64,000 nt of DNA from Allomyces arbusculus. Lineage: Eukaryota > Blastocladiomycota > Blastocladiomycetes > Blastocladiales > Blastocladiaceae. Below are positions 34,015 to 45,222 of this stretch, piece after piece; the first letter of the stretch is position 1; the number at the start of each line of letters is the position of its first letter. The notes beneath the pieces are model-generated. The model saw only the letters and a program-made list of their open reading frames with translations, had not been told where the DNA came from and ran no database searches. The DNA lies in assembly GCA_027604705.1 (NCBI GenBank), contig JADHYV010000013.1, positions 418,092 through 482,091 of the forward strand, read 5' to 3'. A program made the position numbers and the translations under genes.

Positions 34015-35729
34015 AGAGGGGTCGGGGTGACCGGCGGGGCTCGTCGAGTTGCAGGTTGGTCGAAGCCCAGAGGACATGAAAGAAGAGACGTGAGGTGTGC
34101 GCGTATCCAGCCATCATATATACCATCAGTGATACGGTCGATGCGCGGCACGGGGCATATTGAATGATAACGGCGTGTAAGCCGCTTCGATCACGGCACA
34201 AGCGCCGCAGGTCAGCACACTTTTCGCTACGGCAGGCCGCTGAAGCACGTGGTAGAACGATGTGGAACTGTGCGTGGAGCGAGGCCCGCGGTCGGTCGGC
34301 GCAAGCAAACGACTGCCGGCTGGTCCTCTCCTTGTATGCAGCGACAGCGCCGGACCAACAGCCTGCATGTGCGACTTTCTGATAAAAAACATTTTTTTTG
34401 CTTTTGTGGACCATTTCATGCCAATTTTCGGTGATGTGCTGTGGTTTTGGCTGGGATTGGACTGGGCTTGGTGGAAGGAATTGGCCAGACTGCTCTGGTG
34501 CGGGCCTGGCTTTTTACATTGGTGTTCAACAACAAGAGGAGCAAAATCAACTAAATGACAAGAGAAGAGGGCAGGATAGACTTGAATGGGTGGACTTGCC
34601 AGCGCACTTGGATCTACATAAGCTGTGCGTAACCCTGGCACATCGGCATTCCAAGATTGGATGTGCGACCACATCACGAGAACACCGATTCCACTCGATT
34701 CCAGTGCAGCACCTTGGCGTTGGCGCTTGCGACCACCACGGCGCCCACGGCGTGCGCGGCGGTGACGCTGCGCATCATTCGAGCGCGTTCCGCTCAAAGC
34801 ACATCGCTGGAGGCTTGCGAGTGCTAAGAGGACTGCCGGCAGCAATTTCAAGCGCCATGGGTAGTTGGTAAAGCGGGTTTACGGCCCTGCAATGCAACAG
34901 AGTCATTTCTTGGAGCGAGAGATGAGAGAGAGAGAGAGCAAGGGAACGCCAGGAATGATTGATTTCGGGATGCACAGCTGAGAGTTCCGCGCGAGGTGGA
35001 GGTCAACTCTCTTTGTGATTGGCATTTCATGATTTGATTGCAGTGGTGATTCTGATGCAGAGCCTCCACGCCTCGAATCGAAACATACTGCACAAAAAGA
35101 GGAGCCAAGGCCTGGAAGCAGCAATTGAACCGTTTCTGTTTGATGCTCAGTAAACACCCACTCAAGATGATAGGGAAATCCCCAAGTTCCTCGATGGACT
35201 CGTTGTGTGCGTAATTCCTTCAGACTGACCGATACTCTGTCACCACATGCTCAGTATCACACCCATCAATACCCTGGCCGTCACATTCGGCGGTGCCATA
35301 CGCGTATACACGATACACTTGCACGCGATCCGCCCCAGCCGCTCCATATATCAAAAAAGCAATTCTTTGCGCGGCATGTACAAGCGAATACTTGATCATA
35401 CGTAGGAGCTGTGGTTCTGTCATGTATAATGTACCATCGGTGATCCATTTGTCGATACACGGCGCGCGCCATCTCAGCGACACCGCTGAGCACGCCGTGA
35501 ATAGAGCGTCCGCTGCCGCGCTTCGCGCACATCAGCACATTCCCCGTACGGTAGGAGTGCGATCGTGGCTGCTGTTGATGGCGCACGGGGATGTCGGGGG
35601 CGCTAATCGATGGCGAAGTTGACGGTCGGTCGCTCGACACACGCGTCCATGTGAACGTGTCCCGCCGGCCCGTCTGATCCTCTCTCTCTCGCCCTCCTCT
35701 TCCTGCAACCAATTACCAACAAGAACAAC
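34015..35729. other. Long intergenic region
   Basis: About 1.7 kb, lower in GC than its surroundings. No gene, tRNA or clear repeat recognised; a short GA-rich run lies at about 34918-34940. The last 100 bases are the promoter side of the metallophosphoesterase. Confidence 0.4.
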
Positions 35730-37595
35730 ATGATAAGGCGACAATCGCCACCACGTTTACCTCGCCTGCTCGCCATTTTCGCCTGCGCGCTCGTCCTCGC
35801 CGCGTCCACCGAACCAAGTCGCAGCGTCACGGCCGCACCGGCGCCACTTCGCGAACATTTCGGGTTCGCGACTGTCGACACTCGCCGTGCTGCACCCCAG
35901 TACGTGCGCCCGTGGACCGACCAGCAGCAGCAGCAATCGCATAACGACGTCGCGACATGGCCGGGCGCGGCGGGCGCGCTCGAGGGCGCAGACGCAAATG
36001 ACGATGCCGACGAGCCTACGTACGAGTTTTGGCAACTGACCGACCCCCACTCCGGTCCGTACTTTCCTCATCCACACTCAATCCCCTTCGTTCATTATGA
36101 TCTCACGCGCGCCGCTCATCAACAGACATGCACTACGTCCCCGGCACCGCGACCAACGCCACCTGCCACGGCCGCCCGCTCGCCACCGCGCTCTCTGACC
36201 ACACGCCCAACAAGTCCGTGATTGCGGGTCTCTACGGCGCGCCGCTCACGCAATGCGACGCGCCCACGACCCTCGTCGACCGCACACTCGCGTTCGTGAA
36301 GCGCACGACCACGAAATGGGGCCGTGGCGGGGTCGAGTTTGTCGTGTGGACGGGCGACGGCGTGCGGCACCCGACCGACCTCAATATGCCGCTGTCCTAC
36401 GCGGAAGTCGTGGGCGTGCACCGGTACTTGGCGTCGCAGGTGCGGGGGATGGTGCCCGTGGAGGTGCCGGTGATTCCGACGATTGGGAATAACGGTACGG
36501 GCCCGTCCGTCGCGGTGGGGATTCGGGAAAGAGACTCATCATTGCCCAACGGTAGACGTGTTCCCGCACAACGCGCTTGCGCCGTCGTCAAAATTGCTGC
36601 ACGCGCTCTCGCACATCTGGGCGCCGTTCATCCCCGCCAACCAAATGGAGTCGTTCAAGGCCTACGGCGGGTTTGTCGTCCCTGTCCGTGACCCAGAGCC
36701 CGACACATTCGGGTTGAGCGTCATTTCGATCAACACCATGTGGTTCTACCCGGGCAACCCGTACGCGGCTGAATGCGCCGGCGACAATCCGGTCGTGGGC
36801 GACGTCCACTTGGCATGGCTCGAGCAGGTGCTGCGGGAGGCGAGCGAGGAACGGCGGCAGGTGTACGTGATTGGCCACGTCCCGCCGGCGCGCGAGCACT
36901 GGTACCGGCACTGCCTGGCCCGGTACGCGTCGGTGGTCGGGCGGTACAGCAAAGCTGTCATCGCGCAGTTGTTCGGGTACGATTTCTCCTTCTCCATTCC
37001 GGGTGGAAAACCGCGCTCTAGATTCTCCTATGTGTGTAGGCACGTCAACCTCGACCATTTCGTCCTCGTCGGCGCCGAATCTGCACCGGTTCATGCCGCC
37101 CTGATCCCTACGCGGCACACCAACGACGAGCACCCGGTCAAGCACGCTGCGACCGTCCGTCGCCACTTCACGCGCCACTTGCTCTCCGCGACAACCGCGC
37201 TGCACCGGTACCAGACGGGCTCGTTCCCCACGGCCACGCCCAACGTGACCGTGGCCCTCGTGTCCCCGTCCATCATCCCCAACTACCTCCCCTCGGTGCG
37301 GCGGTACGCGGCAACCCTGCGGTCCGGGTCGCACGTGCTCAGCGATTACACGCAGTACCTGTGGAACATTTCGGACGCAAGCACGTGGACAACCGAGCAG
37401 GATTTTGTCGTCGAGTATAGCGCTCGCGACGCGTACGGGCTTGCGCAACTGAATGCGAGCGAGTACGTGCGGCTCGCGTGGGCGCTGATGGGATGGCGTA
37501 GTGTGGGCGGAGGCGAGGAGGACCGGGATCTCGAAGCCGTGCGGGAGAGGTTCTGGCGGTACTTTGCCGTGAGCACGGGCGTGAGCGAGTTTTGA
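35730..37595 (+). CDS. Endopolyphosphatase / acid sphingomyelinase-like metallophosphoesterase
   Basis: Calcineurin-type metallophosphoesterase of the Ppn1/Phm5 and ASM-like group, which cleaves polyphosphate or phosphodiesters in the vacuole or outside the cell. Exons 35730-36054, 36126-36494, 36556-36976 and 37040-37595, with introns of 71, 61 and 63 nt, join to 556 residues. An N-terminal signal or anchor helix (LLAIFACALVLAAS) follows MIRRQSPPRLPR. Metal-ligand motifs in order: DPH (D105, H107), TGD then RH, GNND followed by VFPHN, GHVPP, and GHVNLDHF restored by splicing exon 3 to exon 4. The WTGDxxRH plus NNDxxPHN combination is closest to endopolyphosphatases. Several N-x-S/T sites fit a secretory protein. 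The exact substrate is not decided by sequence alone. Confidence 0.88.
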
Positions 37596-38249
37596 GGAGT
37601 CGGGTTGGAGGTGGAGCGCGTTCAGGGGCGGGGCGCGCGCGAAGTGTACGTATTATTGTCAGCGAAGTTCGGTTGCCGGTGATGATTTTGCCCGGGCGAT
37701 GGAGAGGGAGAGCAGGCCGTGCGACATGTATTCATTCTTGCATGTTGGGTACATCCGCCCACTCATCTCCGTCCTGTTGCCATTCAGTCGCGTTCAAGCA
37801 GGCGTGCGCAAGGCGACAGCTCCGCGCGCGATGGACTTGAGCGGTCGCATGGACGGGACCTGATTTTCTAATGATGCGTTTGACGAGGGCCGAGGGCGCC
37901 ACGGCCATGGGATTAAGTAGTCTATCTGTCGGCGACACGAGAAGACGCCAAGACTCTGGTATTAGAAAAAGCCAATCAACATTGTGGTTTTGGTTGACGA
38001 GGGAGGCAATTGTTTTTACACGACCAGGGCCAGACAAGAAACAGACCACGCAAGCCGAATGCATTTATCGATCCCCGCTCAAAATGTGAACCATGGACTA
38101 CCGAACTCAGCCAGCTCAACACGTCGTTCGCGTTCCTCTGGGTACTCCCAAAATCACACCCCGCTGTTGGCCTTGCGGATCACGCAGGAAACATCCACCA
38201 CTGCGAAACATGCCATGCGTGCGGAAACAGCACAGCAAGTGATTCTTGT
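37596..38249. other. Intergenic, lower GC
   Basis: 654 bases between the metallophosphoesterase and the repeat island; no gene recognised. Confidence 0.4.
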
Positions 38250-39090
38250 AAAGCCGGGAAGCGGCGTATTAAATCGTAATACAAATAACTCTATATCGAG
38301 CGACTCAAGCGAGATCAGACAATGGTCGCACAATATGGACAACGAATACAAGCGATTATCCAATAGAAGGGAGCGAGAAAACAGGGACGGAGGCGAAGAA
38401 TGGGCCTATATTGAGCGACTCAAGCGAGATGCCGATACAGGAAGGCGGGACACAGCCATATTTATGAGGATGGGAAGAACAGGGGCCGAAATTGGTCGGA
38501 GAATCCGAAAAAGGAAAGTGGTGAGACCCGCAGCAACCCCAAAGAATAGTGACCAAAGATGTCGGTAACATTCATGAAGCGACAACCATGATGCTCATGA
38601 ATAGCGACGGATTACAATCAATTAAAGGAACAGCACGTAAAGGACGCGCTGGCTTACGCCGACGTGGCTGAGGCGCCAGTCGCGACATTCTCCAGTGTCG
38701 TGACCGGCGCCTCAGCCACGTCGGCGTAAGCGAGCACGTCCACGCGCAAACGCTTTGGTTGATTTTCAAATATGTCGATTGTCACGAGAATTAAGTTCAT
38801 TGCTTCTTGCCTCCTTTCGATGGTTTGGTCGCTCTTGCTTTGGTTTGCTGTCCTGCTATTCCACCCCTATAAGTAAAGTGCGTCCCGCCTTCCTGTTTCG
38901 GCATCTCGCTTGAGTCGCTCGATACAGGTCCGTTTCCTTCGTGTCCGCCCCTTCTTCTCGCTCCCTTTTGTTGGGTTATCGTTGGTATCGATTGTCCATA
39001 TTGAGAGGTCATCGTCTGATCTCGCTTGAGTTGCTCGATACAGATTCATTTGTATTTCGACTTGATACGCCGCCTTCCGGCTTTACAGCT
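38250..39090. repeat. Long imperfect inverted repeat
   Basis: Left arm about 38250-38495 and right arm about 38840-39090 are reverse complements at roughly 80% identity by eye over the outer 200 bases. Identity falls toward the centre. Each arm carries two copies, about 115 bases apart, of the motif GAGCGACTCAAGCGAGAT, so it occurs four times (around 38298, 38412, 38906 and 39020, the last two inverted and one with a base change). The arms enclose about 340 bases with the hairpin at 38642-38741. No transposase is coded. It could be a non-autonomous foldback/MITE-like element or two inverted copies of a smaller repeat. Confidence 0.75.
38642..38741. repeat. Perfect 26-bp hairpin with extended stem
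   Basis: Arms 38652-38677 and 38706-38731 are exact reverse complements over 26 bases. The stem extends outward with 8 of 10 pairs (38642-38651 with 38732-38741). It extends inward with GTCGCGACA/TGTCGTGAC (38679-38687 with 38696-38704, one G-T), leaving an 8-base loop. The total is about 45 paired positions. It lies at the centre of the larger inverted repeat. Confidence 0.9.
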
Positions 39091-39349
39091 TGCGCCCACC
39101 TGTGCAGACAAACGCTGTACCGTTTGCGCTAGCTTCCCGTTACATCGCACGCACGCCACTGATGTCGGCGTGTCCGCATCACCGACATATTGTACCTGCC
39201 GCTGCTCCTTTTCCGCACGCGCTGACGCCGTGCTGCCGCCTCTTGAGCTCGGCACCACCGAGTATAACGATCATAACCCCGAGTCAACGTCGACCTCGCC
39301 GCCGGCGTCGTCTACCACCGGCTTGCACTTGCTTGTGCACACTGAAGGC

Positions 39350-40186
39350 ATGGCTCTCCCCCCTGCCCATGAGCTGCTGGCTCCACTGGCACCTGGCGTG
39401 GCACTCGCTGCGTCAGGAGGGATGCCGTTGCATGTTGTGTTTGAAATCATGAAGGATTTGCCCAGTCTTGGCGGCAAGTTCACGACCACGATGCGCACGC
39501 CGCGCGCATTCATCAACACGTTTGAACGTCTGGCGGTTGCCAATGGGTTGCCGCGCCAGTACTGGGTCTACATGCTTGGTCAACACATGTCGAACGATGT
39601 TGCCGCCTGGTGGACCTTGCTCGGCTCGAAGTGGGCCAGGTTGCCTGTCGAACAACGCGCCACCCTTGACCAATGGGACTGGTCGGTCGCGAAACTGCTG
39701 GCTTGCTTTGCCAACGACGAGGACATGGAGAACGAGCTCGCCAAGGCTGAGCTCTACCGCGTCAAGCAGCGTGGGCACCCGGTCCGCGCATATATGCTTG
39801 AGTGGGTGTTCAAGCTGAGCCTCGTCCTGTCGCCGCCGTCAGCGCGCACGCTTATCACGCGTTTTATCAACGGGTTGGACGCCGAATTCCAGCAGGCGCT
39901 CGGGGTGACTGACTTCGGCACGGTGGACGAGGTCATGGCGGCATGCGAGATCTACGTGCGCCGCATTGCCAAGCGCCTCGACCTGGAGTCGACCGAGCGG
40001 TTCACCGGTACCTGCCACTATTGCGGCAACGCCAGCCACGTCGTCAAGGACTGCAGAACCAAATCGGCCGATATGAAAAAGAGCGTCGACCGCAAGCGGC
40101 ACCCGCGTTACGAGCAGAACCACGACCGGTCAACCCGCAAGGCCAAGGGCAAGGGCAAGCCTGTGGTCGCACAATGCGGCCATTGA
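39350..40186 (+). CDS. Retrotransposon Gag-like protein (gag-only remnant)
   Basis: 278 residues from the ATG at 39350; the frame is open from 39026. The core (FINTFERLAVANGLP, QYWVYMLGQHMSNDVAAWW, YRVKQRGHPVRAYMLEWVFKL, FINGLDAEFQQALGV) has the helical pattern of LTR-retrotransposon Gag capsids. Residues about 220-233 form a CCHC zinc knuckle, CHYCGNASHVVKDC (Cx2Cx4Hx4C). A basic tail follows (RKAKGKGKP). The ORF is intact, but no protease, reverse transcriptase, RNase H or integrase follows within the next 400 bases before an unrelated gene. It is therefore a truncated Ty3/Gypsy- or Copia-type element or a captured Gag. No flanking LTR was recognised; the adjacent inverted repeat ends inside the upstream open frame. 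Confidence 0.8.
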   Translation: MALPPAHELLAPLAPGVALAASGGMPLHVVFEIMKDLPSLGGKFTTTMRTPRAFINTFERLAVANGLPRQYWVYMLGQHMSNDVAAWWTLLGSKWARLPVEQRATLDQWDWSVAKLLACFANDEDMENELAKAELYRVKQRGHPVRAYMLEWVFKLSLVLSPPSARTLITRFINGLDAEFQQALGVTDFGTVDEVMAACEIYVRRIAKRLDLESTERFTGTCHYCGNASHVVKDCRTKSADMKKSVDRKRHPRYEQNHDRSTRKAKGKGKPVVAQCGH

Positions 40187-40633
40187 CGTCGTCGCCGCGC
40201 CAGGACCAGTCGCTGGAAACGCCACGGTCGTTCTCAATGAAGATGACGGGGTCGAGTCTGATCCCCACTGAGGCTCACGTACTGTTTCAACAGGGATGCG
40301 ACAAGTGTCGCGCTTGGCGGCATGTGGTGAAACGCAGAGAACAGACTGCACCCCTGTGCCGGTGATGAACGCAACCAGCTGTCGGGCATCAATTTCAGGA
40401 CCGGGATCAAAATTGCTCTACATGCGTTTCGCTCGCGCCCAGATTGGACACGTCGCGCAGGTTTGGGAGCTGGATCAGAAGTGCAGGTAACGTCGACCAC
40501 TCGCCCAGCATTATTGCGCCCGTTTTTCAGTCATCCTACCCTCCTCCAGTCAGTCGCATCCAGTCCACACTCACTCATCGCGCGGCGGGGACACCACCGC
40601 ACGCCGCCTACTTCCTATCGCCGATGACGGGGC
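40187..40633. other. Post-gag remnant and intergenic
   Basis: 447 bases. A shifted frame just after the gag stop stays open for about 28 codons (DVVAAPGPVAGN...), then stops. It may be residual pol-side sequence, but no protease motif is visible. Confidence 0.35.
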
Positions 40634-43528
40634 CTACCTCGGCACCCCCACCGCCACGGGTGTCGCACCCCCACTGATCTCCTCCTCTTCCTCGACCGCC
40701 TCCATGATTACCGGTGTCCTCGGCATTCCCTGCGCAGGCCCCACTGCCGTGGCCCCATTCACCGCGCCGGTGATCATGACCATCGGCGTTTCCGCTGCTG
40801 CTCCCGTCTCCCCGACCGGCGCGTCGTCGTCGGCACGTGTCCCGTCGTCCTCGTCGTCCTCGTCGTCCTCGTCCGCGGCCTCCGACAACGCCCGCAACGC
40901 CGCTACCGCCGAGAACGAATGCGCGAGCACGTCCACGTCGTGCACCGTCGCGACCCGCGCCCCCGTCGCCGACACGACCGACGCGCGCCGCGCGCCGACA
41001 TCATCCGCACCGGCACCACCGTCGCCACCAGCGCCCGGGAACCGCCGGCGCAGTTCTGCGTCCCACGGCCGTGCGCGGACTGCGCGCACCGTGTCGTCAA
41101 CGGGCATCGCCGCCTCGATCCGACCCGCCGCGGTCGCCGCGGACGACGCGGCAGCTGCTGCCGCAGCGGCCGTAATGGGCGCGTCGGTCGGTGGGTCGGT
41201 CGAGGTGGTCGCGGAGAACCGGGACCCGGAGAGGGATCCGGCAACGACGACCGGTTCATACGGGCGGTAGACGTCGTCGGCGGTCGCGCCGGGTTTGATG
41301 GCGGGCAAGGGGCCGGCGGCGGTGCCGGGTGCGGTCCCAGGGGGTTTGGTGATGTGCGAGTTGGATGCGGCGAGGCGCCGCTTCGGGACTAGTTTGCCTG
41401 GGGCTGGGGTCGAGTCGGAGGTGGAGGACACGTCGGACTTCTCGCGCACGGTGGACTTGGCGAATTCGGCGTCGCTGATAGAAGGGCAAGGGGGTAAGTG
41501 ATGGTATCAAGAATTGGGGAAGACACGGATGGATAAAGTACCGCCGCTCGCTCGCGCCCGGCTCGTGCCCTTCGTCCGTTGTCTCAAGCCGGCCCGGCCC
41601 GTCGCGACTCACAGCCGTTCTGGCTCCACCCGCACCGCCAGTTTCCTCGTCGGGTGTCCCCGCAAGATCCACGTCGCGCGACCGCATTAACTGCTCGCGC
41701 TGCTGTTCCGGTGTGAGCGGCATTTCCTCGTCCCTGCCGCGCCCCGTGGCCGCTGCGGCCACCGGCGACCGAATCGTGCGTGCGCGTAGCCGCACGGCGT
41801 TGCGCCGCAGGTACCGCACTTGGTCACGGTTGAGCTCGCGGAAGTAGGTGTCGGGCTTGGCGACACTGAATTCGTAGAACGTGGACCCGAGCTGGTCGCG
41901 GATCAGGTCCGGGACCGTTGGTACAGTTTGTGCAAGATATTGCAGCAGACTGGCCGCGGATTTTTGCGAGTCCGGGTGCTTGACGTTGGCCGTGGTCATG
42001 ACGAGGCCCATGAGCACGCCGCCGTGCACCATGCGTTCGGCGAGGGCCGCGGACGACGCGGCCATCATGCTGTATCGGAAGCAGGCGATGGTGAGTTCAC
42101 GGCCACACGTCCACATGCGACGACAAGGCCACAGCGACATACCCGAGCAACCGCGCCGCATACGACTGCTGCATGTAGAGGTGCGCGACGGCATCGCCCG
42201 TTGGGAACATTGGGTCCCCGGGCGTCGGCGAGGTCTTTTCGAGCGTCGTCTTGAGCCTCCCTCCACGTTTCCCGCGCACGCTCGGCTGCCCGCCGTCGTC
42301 CTCGCCGTCATCCACGGGCATTTGCAGAATCTCGATCAACGCCGCCAAAATCGCGTCCTGCAAATTTGTGCGCGGCAACAACTGCCGTAGCACTTCAAAC
42401 CCTTCATGTTGCAGCGGCAACTGCGGCGACTTGAGCAGCGCGAGCGTCGCCTCGACAATCGACACGTGAATCGTTGGAATCGACGGCAATAGTGCGCGTA
42501 GGGCCTGGCCCGCCATTTGCTGCGCGACGAGCGAACTGGGCGATGTGAGCAGCGCGAGCAGTGTCTTGTAGACCTGCATCAGGTATTTTGGGTTGCCCGA
42601 CCCAAGTTCCTGCAGGAGGTGCCGCGCGTGGTCCTGCGTCAGGTCAAACCGAGACCGCGCGAGGCACTCGGAAATAGCGCGCACTCCCTGGCACTCGCAA
42701 ATGAACTCCTTGTGCTTGCGGCCGGCGCTGGCAATGTGGATCAGCAGCTTGAGCGCCATGGCCTTGTCGCGCTACGAAGTGCCGAGAAAACGAAAACGGT
42801 GAACGGGAGAAAAACTGGTGGAGAGCGCGCAGAGTATCGAGTATACACACCTCCTTGACTTGCGGCAGCGAGATCATCTCCAGCAGCGTCAAGACCCCAC
42901 CAATTTCGAGAAACTCGTTGAGAAACCGCGACCCTCCTGCGGCCGAAAGGAAAATAGAAATGGCCTCCATTTGCATGGCCAAGTTGTAGTTGAGCAAGTA
43001 GGTCAGGCGCAGCCAAGCTGAGATGCGCGTCAGGAAGAGCGACGCGCCGAGCCCGAGTTCTTGCTCGAGCTGCGGGCCCGTCTTGAGCCGGCACGAGTGG
43101 ATGAAATCGTTGAGAATGCGCTCGCGCACGCTTTTCGAGCCCTGGTATGCAAGGGATCAGCTTGGTGATGAGTCTTGCTTGCCGAGCTCATAGTACGGGT
43201 GAGCGGGCAGGCGCAATGAGGAAGCGTACCGTACCCGGTCCCACGATGTGGCGAGTTTCATGAAATCCACGGGCCCAGGCACGCGTCCTTTACCACGTGT
43301 GCGTGCCGAGACCCACGGTGACGGTCCATCGCGCGAGTTGGTGCGGTTGCTTGTGTCGGAGACGCCGACGCCCAGGAACGCGGCAGCTGAACGCGTAAAG
43401 CGGCGAGGCGAGGTGGCACCGTCGCGGAGCGCTCGGTCTGGGTTTGGGAGAAGGTTCGCGTCGTTGGCGAGGCCGTACTTGTCAGCAATAGCGTAGGTGC
43501 CGTGATTGCTGAGGCGCAGTAGCGCCAT
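40634..43528 (-). CDS. ARMH1-like armadillo protein with acidic tail
   Basis: Five exons on the minus strand: 43528-43235, 43141-42851, 42771-42143, 42069-41542 and 41474-40634. The introns are 93, 79, 73 and 67 nt; the joined protein has 860 residues. The helical core (about residues 85-560) resembles armadillo-like helical domain protein 1 as I recall it: QLEQELGLGASLFLTRIS, FLEIGGVLTLLEMI, KEFICECQGVRAISECLA, GNPKYLMQVYKTLLALL and the helices that follow. ARMH1 is found mainly in organisms with motile cilia; its molecular role is little known. The last 280 residues are a species-specific disordered tail rich in A/T/P with an acidic run (ADEDDEDDEDDG). It is divergent from cytochrome c. Family assignment is from remembered conservation and not from a search. 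Confidence 0.78.
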
Positions 43529-44063
43529 GGCGGGAGCAGGCCACGGGTTGGGGAGCGGATTGCCGCGGGTGGAGTCGGATGCGGTAGGTTGAGCTGGTGA
43601 GAGTGCCGTCTATACTGGGAAATCTGCTGCCGGATGTCGTCGCCGTGTAGATCAAGCTCGGAGATCAAGGCGGATGAGCTCAGAGCAGGTCGCGGTTTGC
43701 AGGGAGGCAGTTTGATGATTTATGCTGCAACTTGCACGTGTTTGCGCGTCTCGGGGAATGTCGGGCCATTGGCTCACCGCACCCGAGCTGCGCCGAGGCA
43801 ATGTTGTGGCATGCCGTTCAGATCTGTTTGCAGTTTTCATCAACGAAAAACCGTGATCGCGCTCCCGAGCGGCATTTAGATCACCACCATGCACCACGCC
43901 GTCAACAAACACGAGAAGGGCTCGCCATCAAAACAGGCCGTGCCCGGCGTCGACCGCTCCAGCTCTCTCTCTCTCGCCACTTTGGACGACGACGACCCCG
44001 AAGCTCAGTCGCTGCACGCTGCACGTCTTGCAACCAACCCCTCCAACCCACTTGATCAACACT
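43529..44063. promoter_or_regulatory. Divergent promoter region (ARMH1-like / cytochrome c)
   Basis: 535 bases between two divergent starts; a CT repeat run lies at about 43962-43975. No specific site was assigned. Confidence 0.45.
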
Positions 44064-44619
44064 ATGTCGGCTGTCAACGGTGCCAAGCTCTTCAAGACGC
44101 GCTGCGCTCAGTGCCACACCGTCGAGGTACGTCTCCACGACAGCTTAAGCGATACAGCTGGCCGGATCAGTGGCACAAAATGGCCGCTTGTGATTGATCG
44201 TTTGCTGACCGTCTGATCGTTGCTCTTCATTGATTGTAGGCTGTACGTACCGCCGCCGTCAGCTAAACGAATTCGAATCGCGCGGCGCGAATTGCGCGTA
44301 GTGCTCGCTCGCATTGCCCCCACTGCAACTGGTCTCCGCGAGAGCTGATCACGACCCTTGCTCGCTCAAATAGGGTGCCGCGCACAAGGTCGGCCCGAAC
44401 CTCCACGGTCTGTTTGGTCGCAAGTCGGGCACGCAGCCGGGCTACTCGTACACGGCGGCGAACCAGAACCGCGGCGTGGTCTGGGACGACCAGACGCTGT
44501 TCGACTACCTCGAGAACCCCAAGAAGTACATTCCGGGTACCAAGATGGCGTTTGCCGGGTTCAAGAAGGCGTCGGACCGCAACGACGTGATTGCCTACCT
44601 CAAGGAGTCGACGGCGTAA
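44064..44619 (+). CDS. Cytochrome c
   Basis: Electron carrier between complexes III and IV in the mitochondrial intermembrane space. Exons 44064-44126 and 44374-44619 join in phase 0 to 102 residues; the intron is 247 nt. The haem-binding CAQCH uses Cys14, Cys17 and His18. The Met ligand lies in [11 protein letters not shown], and [16 protein letters not shown] and the C-terminal helix ([10 protein letters not shown]) are typical. The loop after CHTVE reads [10 protein letters not shown], one residue different from the common EKGGPHKVGPN form, so the intron border could be shifted slightly; the frame and both ends fit well. Confidence 0.95.
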
Positions 44620-45222
44620 GGAAGTTGAGCGGGCGCGTGAGCGCGAGGACGGTGGAGATGGGTGTGGGTGTGTTTTCCGACCCGGTTTGCGGGCCGCAAG
44701 GCCCGACTTTGGGCCGGTTTATTGTGCATATTTCTCGGAACAGATGCGGTGATTTCGTCGAATTTTTCTGAGTGACGGGCGGATGTGGCTCAGCCAGGCC
44801 GGTCATGAACGCGCACACGTGACTTCATTGTGGGTGATCACCGCGCCTTTTGCAGGGCGTTTTCTGCTCCGTGGTCAGCCTTGGTGAGCCTCGCCTCGCC
44901 CGCTTTGCCCAAGGCGCTGGCCAACGTCGGCACGCGCCTGCCTGCGTTCGCTCCACTTGCCCGCTGGTCGGCGACCACCACCACCTGCCCACCGGCCACC
45001 CTTCCTCTCCTCTCCTCTCCTCACCTCCTTCCACGACAAGTGCAGGAGCTCATCGCACGCAACCCGTTCACGCCGCGCGCTTCAGGAACCCGCCCGCCCG
45101 CCAGTCCGCCTGCAAGTCGGCCGTTCGACTGCCCCGTCCTCGCCTGCTCCCTGCGAGCACGCGCCTCGCCAACGTCCCCCCACCCGTGCCGGCCCGTTCG
45201 ACTGTCCACCGCAAAATCCGCC
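44620..45222. other. Intergenic: cytochrome c 3' side and PAK promoter
   Basis: 603 bases. The second half is C/T-rich and is probably the promoter and 5' UTR of the kinase; no gene was recognised. Confidence 0.45.

Noticed and set aside
38572-39049. Short ORFs in the inverted-repeat arms as genes
   Set aside because: They repeat in both arms with stops and reflect the repeat sequence rather than a conserved protein.
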